Assembly (NCBI RefSeq): GCF_937981295.1
Contig: NZ_CALJPC010000079.1
Span: 19,258-83,257, forward strand
Direction of reading: 5' to 3'
DNA length: 64,000 nucleotides
From: an uncultured Campylobacter sp.
GTDB lineage: Bacteria; Campylobacterota; Campylobacteria; Campylobacterales; Campylobacteraceae
Below, piece by piece: positions 54,752 to 63,901 of this stretch. The notes under the pieces are model-generated. The model saw nothing but the letters and a program-made list of their open reading frames with translations. It was not told where the DNA came from and made no database searches. Each line of letters begins with the position of its first letter. The first letter of the stretch is position 1. The position numbers and the translations under genes were made by a program.

Positions 54752-55645
54752 ATGAATAAAAGTTTGGAATTTAGAGCCGACATCGGGATGGTCTTCGTAG
54801 CGATCGCTTTTGGGCTCGGGTATCTGCCCACCTCGCAGGCGCTTGCGAGCAACAACGTCTTCGTGCTGCTATTTTGGCGCTTTTTCGCCGCGAGCATCAT
54901 CGCAGGCGCGATATTTTTCCCCAAGCTCAAAGCCATAACTTCGCGCGAGATCAAGCACGGCGCGGTACTTAGCCTGTTTTTATTCGCGGGTTTTACGTCG
55001 CAGACCTTCGCTTTTAAATTTGCGCAAAGCTCCTCCGTGGCGTTCATCATCGGCCTAAACGTCGCGCTCGTACCCTTCATCGCCGCGGCGCTGTTTAGGC
55101 ATAAAATTTACTCCTACGCCTACGCGGGCATCGCGCTTGCGATCGCTGGGCTCTATCTCATCGGCGACACGCAGCTAGGCCTGGGCAAGGGTGAAGCGCT
55201 GGCGCTAGTCTGCGCGTGCGCGTATTCGTTTCACATCGTGCTGACCAACCGCTTCGTGCAAAGCTGCGACGTAGCGGGCATCGCCTACGTACAGATCCTC
55301 TGCTTAAGCGTGCTTTGCTGCTTTGCGACGATCTTTTTTGAGAGGGTTAGCATCGTGCCGGTGATGGATAGAAGCTTTTTCGTCGCGATGGCGGTGATCT
55401 GCCTGCTGGGAACGGTTTTTGGCTTTTTTGCGCAGGCCTTGATGCAGAAATACACGACACCCGTAAAAACCGCTCTGTTTTTCACGCTAGAGCCCGTAAC
55501 GGCGGGCATTATGGGGGTATTCGTGGGCGGCGAGAGGCTAAGCGCGATGCAAATTTTAGGCGCGGCGCTCATCCTCGCGGGCGTTTTGATAAGCGAGATC
55601 GGAAGCTACCTCAGCGCAAAACGGAGCAGATCTGCAGAGGCCTGA
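54752..55645 (+). CDS. EamA/DMT-family transporter
   Basis: 297 aa, ten hydrophobic helices in two homologous halves, the drug/metabolite transporter plan. The EamA signature region FWRFFAASIIAG lies in the first half, and the second half contains TPVKTALFFTLEPVTAGIMG, a typical EamA motif. The substrate is unknown (metabolite or amino-acid export likely). It stands alone with its own ribosome site. Confidence 0.88.
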   Translation: MNKSLEFRADIGMVFVAIAFGLGYLPTSQALASNNVFVLLFWRFFAASIIAGAIFFPKLKAITSREIKHGAVLSLFLFAGFTSQTFAFKFAQSSSVAFIIGLNVALVPFIAAALFRHKIYSYAYAGIALAIAGLYLIGDTQLGLGKGEALALVCACAYSFHIVLTNRFVQSCDVAGIAYVQILCLSVLCCFATIFFERVSIVPVMDRSFFVAMAVICLLGTVFGFFAQALMQKYTTPVKTALFFTLEPVTAGIMGVFVGGERLSAMQILGAALILAGVLISEIGSYLSAKRSRSAEA

Positions 55646-55890
55646 TTTTGCGGCGGCGCAAATTCCATAAATTCCATGCCACGTGGAATTTTGCGCCATA
55701 AAATTCCGTGCTGCATAAAATTTGCACGCAGAATTTCGCGCTGTATAAAATTCTGCGTCTTTAAAATTCCACAGCGAAATTCTATGCCGCGCATAATTCT
55801 ATATCGCGCGGAATTTCGCGGCGTCTCTCGCAAGGATACGTTAAAATTCCGCAACAAAATTTCGTATTAAAATTTACGTAGCAGGGGCGT
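55646..55890. repeat. Intergenic RAATTY array
   Basis: About 13 RAATTY in 240 bp, spaced irregularly 12-30 bp, in words such as GTGGAATTTTGCG, ATAAAATTCCG and GCGAAATTCTATG. Non-coding; no flanking repeats of an insertion sequence seen. The rest of the gap to 55970 holds the promoter of the next gene. Confidence 0.75.
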
Positions 55891-55930
55891 GCGGAGAAGC
55901 TTTAGCGATAAAATTTCATTGCTTAAGCGA

Positions 55931-55936
55931 TACAAT
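55931..55936 (+). promoter_or_regulatory. Possible -10 element for VWA gene
   Basis: TACAAT 35 bases before the ATG of the VWA gene, between T-rich DNA and AAAGGAG. Moderate to weak. Confidence 0.35.
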
Positions 55937-55970
55937 AGTAAAATAACGAAATTTTAACAAAGGAGCCCCT

Positions 55971-56684
55971 ATGAAAAAAATCATCCTTCTTGTAGCCGCG
56001 CTTGCGGGCATAATGTTTGCCAAAAGTGTAGAGCTAGAGACGCCGCCCGATCATAAAGACGGCGTAAATCACCTGGAATTGGTGCTGATCCTAGATAAAT
56101 CGGGCTCGATGAGCGGGCTTGAGAGCGATACGATCGGCGGATTTAACTCGATGATAGAAAAGGAGCGCAAAGAGGGCATCGACGCCAGCGTCACGACCGT
56201 GCTTTTCGATACGAAATTTAACGTCATCCATGATCGCACGCCGCTTAAGAAGGTCGAAAACCTAACGTCCAAAGAGTACTACGCCGGCGGCAATACCGCG
56301 CTACTAGATGCGATCGGCAGCACGATAGCGCGTATCGAGCGAGTACCCGACATCTATGCCAAAAACAATCGCGTGCTTTTCGTCATCATCACCGACGGGA
56401 TGGAGAACTCAAGCCGCGAATACTCCAAAGCGCAGATTAAGAAGATGATTAGCGACAAGCAGGAAAAATACGACTGGGAATTTATCTTTTTAGGCGCTAA
56501 TATCGACGCCGCAAGCGAAGCACAAAGCATCGGCATCAGAAGCGAAAACGCCTTAAAATACGAGAATTCCAAAGAGGGCGTGAGTAAAAATTTCGAAGCG
56601 GCAGCCGAGATATCCAAAGACGTAGCGACCGACAATAAAGCAAACTCGAAATGGCGCGACAAGGTGCTTCAGGACAAAAAATAG
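55971..56684 (+). CDS. Exported von Willebrand factor A domain protein
   Basis: 237 aa. A signal peptide (KKIILLVAALAGIMFA, cleavage near 18) is followed by one VWA domain. The metal-ion site is intact: DKSGSM near 42-47, a Thr/Asn-containing GGNTALLDA and ITDGMEN. VWA domains bind ligands through this metal; with a signal peptide and no anchor it should be periplasmic or secreted. AAAGGAG precedes the ATG. No partner gene (MoxR, channel) is adjacent, so function is open. Confidence 0.85.
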   Translation: MKKIILLVAALAGIMFAKSVELETPPDHKDGVNHLELVLILDKSGSMSGLESDTIGGFNSMIEKERKEGIDASVTTVLFDTKFNVIHDRTPLKKVENLTSKEYYAGGNTALLDAIGSTIARIERVPDIYAKNNRVLFVIITDGMENSSREYSKAQIKKMISDKQEKYDWEFIFLGANIDAASEAQSIGIRSENALKYENSKEGVSKNFEAAAEISKDVATDNKANSKWRDKVLQDKK

Positions 56685-57302
56685 AAAATCACAAAGAGAG
56701 GCGCACCAGAAATGAAGTATCGCTGCTAAACGAGCGGCGGTGTGAAAATAGGCGGCGATGTGCAGCGCGCGGCGCAAAACGAGCTTTAGCAAAAAACGCG
56801 GGCGACGGCACGGAAACAGAGACAACAGCGCAAAACGGCTAGTGCGTCGGATCGCTTGCCGAAAAATTTAACGCGAATATGCGCCGCAAGAAAAACATAG
56901 CGCGCGAGGAATAAAACGGCGTGAAGCGGAGCTAAAAATTCCGCGACCTAGTGGTACGGTGCGCATATTGATTTTTACTCGGCGCACTTTAGAATTTTAT
57001 TTTGACTTTTTCATGCGCCGCGCGGTATTGCTTTTGCCTACGCTGCTTTGCGCGACACGGAAACGCAAATCTACTCGCCAAATTCAGACGCTTCGCGAAG
57101 GGCACCGATTTACACGGCGCGCAAACTGCATTTCGCAGACGAAGCTAAATTTACGACGCGCAAATTCCGCTTTCGCAGGCGGCACGTAAATTTCGCCCTT
57201 TGCAAGTCGCGCTAAATTTTAAAATTTAGGCGCTACAAAACTAGCGCAGCTACCAAGCTCGGCTGAATTAAAATTTCGTAAATTTAAAAGAGGAGGAAGC
57301 TT
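56685..57302 (+). other. 618-bp stretch without recognised gene
   Basis: Gene-like features absent. Sequence is GC-rich, repetitive in GCGCGGCGC-type words with scattered RAATTY; translations in all frames look like degraded low-complexity coding DNA. GAGGAGG near its end is the ribosome site of the next gene. Confidence 0.45.
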
Positions 57303-58409
57303 ATGAGGGTATCGGAGATCGACACGCCGGCGCTGCTGATTGACCGCGAAATCGTGCTTCGCAACCTGCAAAAGATACAAAGCTACGCAGACGCCGCAGG
57401 CGTGAGCCTGCGCCCGCACACCAAAACGCACAAAATACCCTATTTCGCGAAGCTGCAAGAAAGCCTCGGTGCTGCGGGCATCACGGTCGCCAAAACGGGC
57501 GAAGCCGAGATCATGGCGGCAAATGGGCTGAAAGATATATTTATCGCAAACGAGATCGTGGGTGAGCTAAAATTTCAGCGCATCATTGCGCTTTTGCGCG
57601 CGGGGATAAACTTAAGCTTCGGCATCGATAGCATAGAGCAGGTGAGCCTGATAGAGCGCGCCTTTGAGCGCAGCGGCGCGAAGGCCTGCGTGCTTGCCGA
57701 GATCAAAGTGGGCGAAAACCGCTCTGGCTTCATAGAAAAGCAGGATTTCGCGGCGTTTATAAAATTTCTAAAAGGCTGTAAAAATATCGAATTCCGCGGC
57801 GTGTTCTCCCACGACGGCCACTCCTACAAAGCCGCCGATAAGAGCGAATGCGAGCGCATCCACCTAGCCGCGCAGCGCCGCACGCTGGAGTTTGCGGATA
57901 TCGCACGCGAGCTGGCTATGCCCGCACGCGTCGTTAGTATCGGCTCGACGCCCTCGCTAATCAACGATTTTGAAATTTTAAAGGGCGTCACCGAGATCCG
58001 TCCGGGCACTTATATCTTTATGGATGCCTCGCAGGCGCAGGCTTACGGCGATTATTCGATGAACACCGCAAGCATCCTTACGACCGTCATCAGCAGACCT
58101 ACGGCGGATCGCATCATCACCGACGTCGGCGCCAAGGGGCTTACGCAGCAAAGGCGCACCGAAGGCTTCACCGCCACGCCCGGGCTCGGGCGCATAAAGG
58201 GCACGGATGTGTGGATAAAGGGCGTTTACGACGAGCATGCGATCATCTACGACAGAGCGCTGCGAGACGCCGTACGCGTGGGCGATCGGCTCGAAATTTA
58301 TCCAAACCACATCTGCCCCGTAGTAAATTTGCACGAGTTCGCCTACCTCGTTAGCGGCGGCGAGGTCGTAGAAAAGATCCCCGTGCTATGCAGAGGCAAG
58401 CTGCAATGA
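57303..58409 (+). CDS. DSD1-family PLP enzyme (D-serine dehydratase/D-threonine aldolase-like)
   Basis: 368 aa, alanine-racemase-type barrel. The PLP lysine lies in RPHTKTHK near 38-45. The C-terminal metal site reads PNHICP: His-x-Cys, as in the zinc-dependent D-serine dehydratases of yeast and chicken, whereas D-threonine aldolases have His-x-Asp. I therefore favour D-serine dehydratase (D-serine to pyruvate and ammonia), or another D-3-hydroxy-amino-acid lyase. A strong GAGGAGG precedes the ATG. It stands alone. Confidence 0.83.
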   Translation: MRVSEIDTPALLIDREIVLRNLQKIQSYADAAGVSLRPHTKTHKIPYFAKLQESLGAAGITVAKTGEAEIMAANGLKDIFIANEIVGELKFQRIIALLRAGINLSFGIDSIEQVSLIERAFERSGAKACVLAEIKVGENRSGFIEKQDFAAFIKFLKGCKNIEFRGVFSHDGHSYKAADKSECERIHLAAQRRTLEFADIARELAMPARVVSIGSTPSLINDFEILKGVTEIRPGTYIFMDASQAQAYGDYSMNTASILTTVISRPTADRIITDVGAKGLTQQRRTEGFTATPGLGRIKGTDVWIKGVYDEHAIIYDRALRDAVRVGDRLEIYPNHICPVVNLHEFAYLVSGGEVVEKIPVLCRGKLQ

Positions 58410-58551
58410 GCAGGCAAGCTCAAAGGTGCGGCGAGATAAAATTTAGCCTCTAATCTAGGGCGCGGTCAAATTTAAGACGCGAATATATCACCGCTCAGGC
58501 TGCGGCGCAAAGCGCACCGAATTTGATGACGAAATTTAACGAAAGGCGAAA

Positions 58552-58992
58552 ATGAGACTTTGGACGATAAACTTTAAATATCTCGACGCAAAGGGGCTAG
58601 TCGCACTTTGGCGCGAGGCGCTGCTAGCTAAAAACGTGCTGGCTGGACTAACTAAGGGCTACAAAAATCACCCGCAGCTTGACCGCTTTTACGCGCATGA
58701 AAACGCGCTAGAGGCGGTAAATGCGTATCTGGCGGAAGTTTATGAGGAGGGCCGCACTCGCGGGTATAAATTTGACGCCGCAAAGGTGGGCGAATTTGAC
58801 GAGCGAAATTTAGCCAAAATAGCCGTCTCTCGCGGGCAGATCAAGTATGAATTCGCCTTTTTGCAAGAGAAGCTAAAATCACGCGATATCAAGGCTTACG
58901 AGCGAAATTTAAGTGTAAAAAATATAGAAATCGCGAGTATTTTTAAAGAGGTTGACGGCGGGATAGAGCCGTGGGAAAGGGTTAAAATTTAA
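58552..58992 (+). CDS. Pyrimidine-dimer DNA glycosylase/DenV-like (Pyr_excise family)
   Basis: 146 aa. MRLWTINFKYLDAKGLVALWREALLAKNVL at the N-terminus and GYKNHPQLDRF are the family signature; the first residues include the catalytic alpha-amino region and Arg/Glu seen in T4 endonuclease V relatives. It would start repair of UV dimers. AAAGGCG precedes the ATG. Its stop codon abuts the broken end of a histidine-phosphatase remnant on the opposite strand. Confidence 0.8.
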   Translation: MRLWTINFKYLDAKGLVALWREALLAKNVLAGLTKGYKNHPQLDRFYAHENALEAVNAYLAEVYEEGRTRGYKFDAAKVGEFDERNLAKIAVSRGQIKYEFAFLQEKLKSRDIKAYERNLSVKNIEIASIFKEVDGGIEPWERVKI

Positions 58993-59199
58993 CGCCGTCT
59001 CGCGCGGCAGCGGTGACGAGCATATTCGGCTTATGCGAGCGAGCTTTTCGTATGCGGCGCTGCTTTTAAATTTGTCGGTTTGCCACAAAGCTAAGCTTTG
59101 CGTAGCGTCATATAGGATCGCGCGCCGTGCCGCTTCTGCGGCGTCGCACACGCCGCGATTGATCAGCGGCGTAACATGGCGGATCAGCGCTAGCGTCAT
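58993..59199 (-). pseudogene. Histidine phosphatase remnant (N-terminal ~69 codons)
   Basis: From an ATG at 59199 with AGGAG 8 bases upstream, the frame reads MTLALIRHVTPLINRG, then ICSSPLPRETA at codons 59-69: the start (RHG-type motif) and the SSPLxRxxxTA motif of the phosphoglycerate-mutase-like phosphatases, correctly spaced. After codon 69 it runs antisense into the glycosylase gene, so about two thirds, with the second catalytic His, is lost. The break coincides with the neighbour's stop codon. Confidence 0.7.
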
Positions 59200-59367
59200 G
59201 ATTTTGTCTCCTAAAATACGAGCCCGCTAAGAACTTGCGCCGTTATATTTCCGCTCCCACAGGATACTTGATATTTAGATTTGCACTATTTATGCGAAAT
59301 CTGCTATGGTTCTTACTCCGTAGCCACGGCGAGCGCGAGGGTCTGCTTCAAAGCATGGATTTGCGGG

Positions 59368-60000
59368 CTATTTAAGCCTTTCGTAGCTTTCACATGAGCT
59401 TTGCCATGCCCTTTCATGCTCCGCTACCGAGCTCATAAATCTATCCTTGCCGCCCAGCTCGCAGGCCTTTTTGTAGTATTCTACGGCTTTAACATTATCT
59501 ATGCCCTCGTAAAGACGCGCTAAATTTAAGCACGCAAGCCAGCTGTCTGCGATATCCATATCGCAACCGCGCACATAGTAACCTACGCCCTTTATAGCGT
59601 CTTTGCGCACGCCTCTGCCTCCGATATACGCAGAGCCTGCGTTACTGCAGCCTATCGCGTGCCCGTCATCGCAGGCTTTGTCAAACAACTCCGCCGCCTT
59701 TGCCTCATCGCGCGGCATCCCCTCTCCGCTTTGATACAAAATGCCTAAATTTACGCACGACTCCGCATCGCCGCCTTTGCAAGCTTTGACGTATAACGGC
59801 GCAGCCTTTAGCAGATCTTGCGGCACGCCCCAGCCATAATTATAAATCTGCGCCAAGGCCCCGCACAACTTCATATCGCCCTTATCGCAGGATTTTGTAG
59901 CCCAGCTTATATCGTCTGCGGTGATTTCAAAATTTTCGGAGAGCGCGAAATTTGCGGAAAGCGCCGCAGCGAATACTAGAATTAAAATTTTATTTTTCAT
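59368..60000 (-). CDS. Exported Sel1-repeat protein (Hcp-like, cysteine-rich)
   Basis: 210 aa. A signal peptide (cleavage about 19) is followed by four to five Sel1-like helical repeats of 36 residues (AAPLYVKACKGGDAESCVNLG), each with a C-x6-8-C pair expected to form a disulfide, as in Helicobacter cysteine-rich proteins. Such periplasmic proteins act as binding scaffolds; some bind peptidoglycan fragments. AAAGGACG precedes the ATG. It lies 56 bp downstream of the zinc-ribbon gene and may share its transcript. Confidence 0.85.
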   Translation of the reverse strand: MKNKILILVFAAALSANFALSENFEITADDISWATKSCDKGDMKLCGALAQIYNYGWGVPQDLLKAAPLYVKACKGGDAESCVNLGILYQSGEGMPRDEAKAAELFDKACDDGHAIGCSNAGSAYIGGRGVRKDAIKGVGYYVRGCDMDIADSWLACLNLARLYEGIDNVKAVEYYKKACELGGKDRFMSSVAEHERAWQSSCESYERLK

Positions 60001-60056
60001 TTTCGTCCTTTTTGGTTTTTAAGATCGCCCGCCAAGCCTAAGGCGCGGATTTACCG

Positions 60057-62684
60057 TTAAGGCGCAGTTTGATTGCTAGAGTTCGGGTTCGTTCTCGCCT
60101 GCTCTTTGCTTTTTAGCGCCTCGTAAATTTCATCGACGCCGCTTAGATTTTGATCCAAAACCTCTCTCGCCTTTTTTAGCGTGCGTGCGCCAAAAATTCC
60201 ATCCTGCTTCACTCCAATGCTTTTTTGGATATATAAAATTTTATCCTTTTGCATCGCAGCGGAATCCTTAGTCGCCCCGGAAGCGGAATTTGAAGCAGGG
60301 CTTTCAGAGCCGCTAGAGCTTGCACTCGTAGAATTTTCGTCTGCAGAATTTACGCCATCACTCGCGGAAGCGGAATTTTCATCCTCAAAAAATGCAGGCA
60401 TCCACCCTCGCAGCAGCCCTGCTGCGCCGGTTTTCGGCACGTAGCCCGTATTTGCCGCGCCTCCGTAGATTGCGCTAGCTAAAACGGCGCAGAGCAGAGC
60501 TTTACAAAAGCGAGCAAACGCCGCGCCGCCTCTGCCGCAGCGATACTCTCGCGGAATTTTACGAGCTTTTACGACGCACCGCACCGCGCTTGCCAGCCAC
60601 AGCACTCCTCCGCCTAACAGCCCCGCAGCAGCGATTACCGCGCCGCACGCAAGTGCCCAAAAATAATGCTCCGCAAAGATCATCTCGAAGCAGCCCTCGC
60701 ACGCCAGCGCAGCCGCTGCGGTGAGCGCGCCTCCGCCTATGCACCACACCGCGCGGTCATAGCGTGGGCTTAGCACGCCAAGCGCCCCAGCCATCGCTCC
60801 GCCCAAATCGCGAGCGCATTGCTGCGAAATAAAGCCCTCGCAAACGCGCATAATCGCCGCGGCGAAACTCTGCGCGCAATCCTCGCGCAAAGAACGCGGG
60901 GAAAAGAATTTCTTTAATCGCGCAAAGGGCGAAATTTTAGAATTTGACGCGGCAGGGCTTTGCGTATTCGCGCGATTTTTAAATTTTGCAGCGGCAAGAT
61001 TTTCGGAATTTGCGGAATTTATTGCGGCGGAGTCTATGGAATTTGTAGAATTTTGAGCATTTAAGACACTTAAATCTCGGTAATCTCGCTCACTGTGTAA
61101 TTCGCAAAGATCCTCCGCGGCGCGATCAGAAGTGCCGCTTGAGCCCTCTTGCGAGCCGGCAAAATTAGATCCATTCTGCGCGAAAGCTTCGCTTCCTTGC
61201 TGCCTAGCCTCAAAATCGCTGGCAGAATTCTCTCCACCTTCCAAAAGATCCGCCCCTGCAAATTTTATGCCGCCGCTCACTCCTCCTGCGAACCTGCCTT
61301 GCTCTCCGCGCAACCCCAAGCGATTATCTTCCGCGCCCATAGAATTTGCCGAAGCGCTCGCGAATTTCGTGCCCGCAAATTTTACGCTCGTGCCGCCCTC
61401 GAGATTTTCTTTGCGCGGAGCGTCTTTTGCAAGGCTCAAATCGTCGCGATCAGCCGCGCTGCAGGTAGAATTTACAGAGTTAAAATGCCCGTCCGAGCCG
61501 CGCAACTGCTCGAGATTTAGCGTCTCGCCGCGCAGCTTAGCACTAGCTAGGCGCATCGCCGCATCCAGCACAGGCTTTGCGCGAAATAGCGCAAAAAGGC
61601 TTTGCGCATCGTCCCGCCCTAGTCTAGCGGGCGCACCGCGCACCGCCGCAAGCTCCGGCGCAAAAACTTCGTCAAAAAAGTTGGGCCTTACGAATGTCAC
61701 GCCACCGAAGCACGCCGCATCGTAAGCCTTACCGCAGACGGCAAAACTCAAGCGCAAAAAATCATCCTCTGCGCTAAATACCGCTTCGCAGCCGCCCTGC
61801 ACCGATCGCAGCGAGCTTAGACGAAATAAAAGTCTGCGTACTGCAAAACCTACGCCCTTGCTGCATAAAAACTCCAGTAGCTCGCGCCCGAAAACCTGCG
61901 AGCTAGCGCCTATGCTGACGCTCGGGCGGGCATAAACGGATACTTTGCCGATGCGAGTAAAATACCCGCGCCCATCGCAGTGCTCGCAGCGAAAATCGCC
62001 CGCACCACCGCACTTTTCGCAGCGCAATCTGCCTGCACCGCCGCAAGCGGGACAAATGCGCGAGCCGCTACCGCCACAACTAGCGCAGGGAATGAAGCGA
62101 TAGCCCATAGAATTTGACGCAGAACCTGCAGAAAGGCCGCGCGCATGAGTATCTGTAGAGCTTAATGCCGCACGGCTATAGCCGCCGGTGCCCTTGCAAT
62201 CGGGGCAGATCAAGCGCCCGCGCCCGCCGCAGTTAGCGCACGGCGCCTTGCCTGCGCCTTCGCAGGCTTTGCAGCGCCTCCTGCCCGATCCGCCGCAATA
62301 CTCGCAACGCAGCTGAACGCTAAAGGGCTTAAAATCGTGAAATTTTATGATCTGATCCGCATTCGTAGCGGCTTTTTGGGGATCTGCACGCAGGCGTAGC
62401 ATAAAGGCCTCGCTTAGCTCCGCATCTGCGCTTGCCGCGCGCAGGCACTCGCGCGCATGAGCCTCGAACTGTGCGATATCTGCGAAATGCAGCTGAGCGC
62501 TCTCGCCGCCATTTATCTGTGAGACGCTAAACTTACCGGCAAAGTCGTAACGCACACCAAGCCGCACGCTAAATCCATAAAACTCGCGATCAAGCTCGCG
62601 CAGATCGGCGCCGCCGCTACGCGCTAAAGCCCTGAGCCTAGCGACAAACACCTCTGCAAGCTCCTCTTTATCCAGCTTGTCCAT
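60057..62684 (-). CDS. Large zinc-ribbon (DnaJ-type CxxCxGxG) membrane protein with peptidoglycan-binding-like end
   Basis: 875 aa from the ATG at 62684 (AAAGGAG 6 bases upstream; an upstream start at 62720 is less likely). In order: N-terminal domain, eight CxxC motifs with G-rich spacers (about 127-238) like two DnaJ zinc fingers, a globular part to about 390, a Ser/Asn/Ala-rich low-complexity stretch (about 395-585) from RAATTY-rich DNA, three helices (about 643-745), a second Ser/Asn run and a segment IQKSIGVKQDGIFGARTLKKA resembling a peptidoglycan-binding domain. No J domain is present. The combination is unfamiliar to me. The start of the same zinc region recurs as a fragment at 63355. 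Confidence 0.75.
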   Translation of the reverse strand: MDKLDKEELAEVFVARLRALARSGGADLRELDREFYGFSVRLGVRYDFAGKFSVSQINGGESAQLHFADIAQFEAHARECLRAASADAELSEAFMLRLRADPQKAATNADQIIKFHDFKPFSVQLRCEYCGGSGRRRCKACEGAGKAPCANCGGRGRLICPDCKGTGGYSRAALSSTDTHARGLSAGSASNSMGYRFIPCASCGGSGSRICPACGGAGRLRCEKCGGAGDFRCEHCDGRGYFTRIGKVSVYARPSVSIGASSQVFGRELLEFLCSKGVGFAVRRLLFRLSSLRSVQGGCEAVFSAEDDFLRLSFAVCGKAYDAACFGGVTFVRPNFFDEVFAPELAAVRGAPARLGRDDAQSLFALFRAKPVLDAAMRLASAKLRGETLNLEQLRGSDGHFNSVNSTCSAADRDDLSLAKDAPRKENLEGGTSVKFAGTKFASASANSMGAEDNRLGLRGEQGRFAGGVSGGIKFAGADLLEGGENSASDFEARQQGSEAFAQNGSNFAGSQEGSSGTSDRAAEDLCELHSERDYRDLSVLNAQNSTNSIDSAAINSANSENLAAAKFKNRANTQSPAASNSKISPFARLKKFFSPRSLREDCAQSFAAAIMRVCEGFISQQCARDLGGAMAGALGVLSPRYDRAVWCIGGGALTAAAALACEGCFEMIFAEHYFWALACGAVIAAAGLLGGGVLWLASAVRCVVKARKIPREYRCGRGGAAFARFCKALLCAVLASAIYGGAANTGYVPKTGAAGLLRGWMPAFFEDENSASASDGVNSADENSTSASSSGSESPASNSASGATKDSAAMQKDKILYIQKSIGVKQDGIFGARTLKKAREVLDQNLSGVDEIYEALKSKEQARTNPNSSNQTAP
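60930..61480 (-). repeat. RAATTY-rich low-complexity region in zinc-ribbon gene
   Basis: More than ten GAATTT/AAATTT words in 550 bp, encoding NSxNS, KFAG and similar. Interrupts the region between the globular part and the membrane helices. Confidence 0.6.
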
Positions 62685-62777
62685 GATCGCTCCTTTCTTG
62701 CGGGCGCGCCACAAAGCCACGCCGCATAAATTTTAAAATTCCTTTATTGAAATCCTGCAAATTTTGCATTTCATACA

Positions 62778-62783
62778 ATTATA
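62778..62783 (-). promoter_or_regulatory. -10 element TATAAT upstream of zinc-ribbon gene
   Basis: Reading the minus strand, GGTATAATTG lies 94 bases before the ATG at 62684, with AT-rich DNA between. Plausible sigma-70 promoter. Confidence 0.5.
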
Positions 62784-63354
62784 CCGCGAAAGGGAATTTT
62801 AAAATTCCAAAATCTCACGCAGAATGGAATTTAGCGCCATTGCGCGCCGTAAAATCTCGCTGCAAATCAAAGCTCTAAAATAGAGCTCGACGCGAAATCT
62901 CGCACTGCGGCGCGGCGACGTACATAACTGCCGCAACAAATACGGCGCGAACGGACCGCAAAATGGAGCCGCCCGGCATACGGCGCCCTAGCGGTAGCAG
63001 CGGGCATGCAAGCTTTAATTCCGCAGCAGCACATAATTTGGCTCGCGACGATGTACGACACAGCGTAACGCGAAGCAAATTTCACGCTTGCATAAAATTT
63101 TAAATTTCACGGCGAGCTCGTACGTACGACATGCAATTTAAAATTTTATGACAGCTATGGCGCGGCGTGCAACGACCTAAAATTCTGCGATAAGCGGCGC
63201 GCAAATTTCAATCCCGCGCGACAATCAGGCGACGGGTGCGTGGAGTACAATTTAATTTACGAGCGCATAGCCGACATATTATCGCACAAATTTAGTCACA
63301 GCGGGCAGCACGACGCGAAAATTCATGCCGCGACGCAGCGGCTCGTAAAATTTA
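62784..63354. other. Degenerate non-coding DNA upstream of zinc-ribbon gene
   Basis: No gene seen. Many RAATTY and short inverted words. The block ATTTCACGGCGAGCT near 63102-63116 recurs near 63676-63690, so parts of this region are diverged duplicates. Confidence 0.5.
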
Positions 63355-63450
63355 GCTCTACTGCCGCACAGCTATAGCCGCCTGCGCCTTTGCAAGCAAA
63401 GCGGATCAGACGTCCGCGCCCACCGCAGGCGATGCACGGCGGTATGTAAA
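63355..63450 (-). pseudogene. Fragment of a second copy of the zinc-ribbon coding region
   Basis: On the minus strand the sequence translates to CIACGGRGRLIRFACKGAGG with YSCAA after it, matching CANCGGRGRLICPDCKGTGG and YSRAA of the intact gene (DNA near 62155-62250). DNA words such as GCTATAGCCGCC and CGCCCACCGCAG are shared. One Cys of the second CxxC is lost, and no start or downstream domains remain. Confidence 0.65.
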
Positions 63451-63901
63451 ATTTAATCCGGGCGCCGCAAACCTCCGCCAACATGACTGATCGCACGAGC
63501 GTAAAATTTAGCTCGCCTGCCGCATAATTTAACTCGCAGCGGCGTATGTCGCGGCGCAAGCGCGAATTTCAGATTGTGCGGCGATCTGCTGCGCGACCGA
63601 CGGATTAATTTCACGGTGTGCTCGACATGAAATTTAGAATCTCGTAGCGACACATAACACTGTGCGCAGCCGCGTGAAATTTTGAATTTCACGGCGAGCT
63701 TATGCATTATGAAATTTTAAATCTTGCCGCGATGAGCTCGCAAACTCGCGAGCGGCTCGGTTTAAAATCTTGCGCCCAGTTTTTGCGCGGAATTTTGCGA
63801 GCAAAATTTCAAATGCCAAACCCACGCAGGTTTCGCGCCGAATTCTGCGTAGAATTTTACGTAGAATTTGATGAAATTTCGCGGGTCGAGATCGGCGCAT
63901 C
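63451..63901. other. Non-coding stretch before terminal tandem repeat
   Basis: RAATTY-rich and free of recognisable genes. A minus-strand open frame (63700-63900) is continuous with the tandem repeat read as Gly-Tyr-Ser, but has no family or ribosome site in view. Confidence 0.4.

Noticed and set aside
61132..61725. 197-codon plus-strand open frame opposite the zinc-ribbon gene
   Set aside because: Shadow frame in GC-rich antisense DNA; the minus strand has the ribosome site and recognisable motifs.
62784..63901. Insertion sequence or prophage remnant
   Set aside because: No transposase, integrase, terminal inverted repeats or target duplications seen; the region looks like decayed duplication plus RAATTY arrays.
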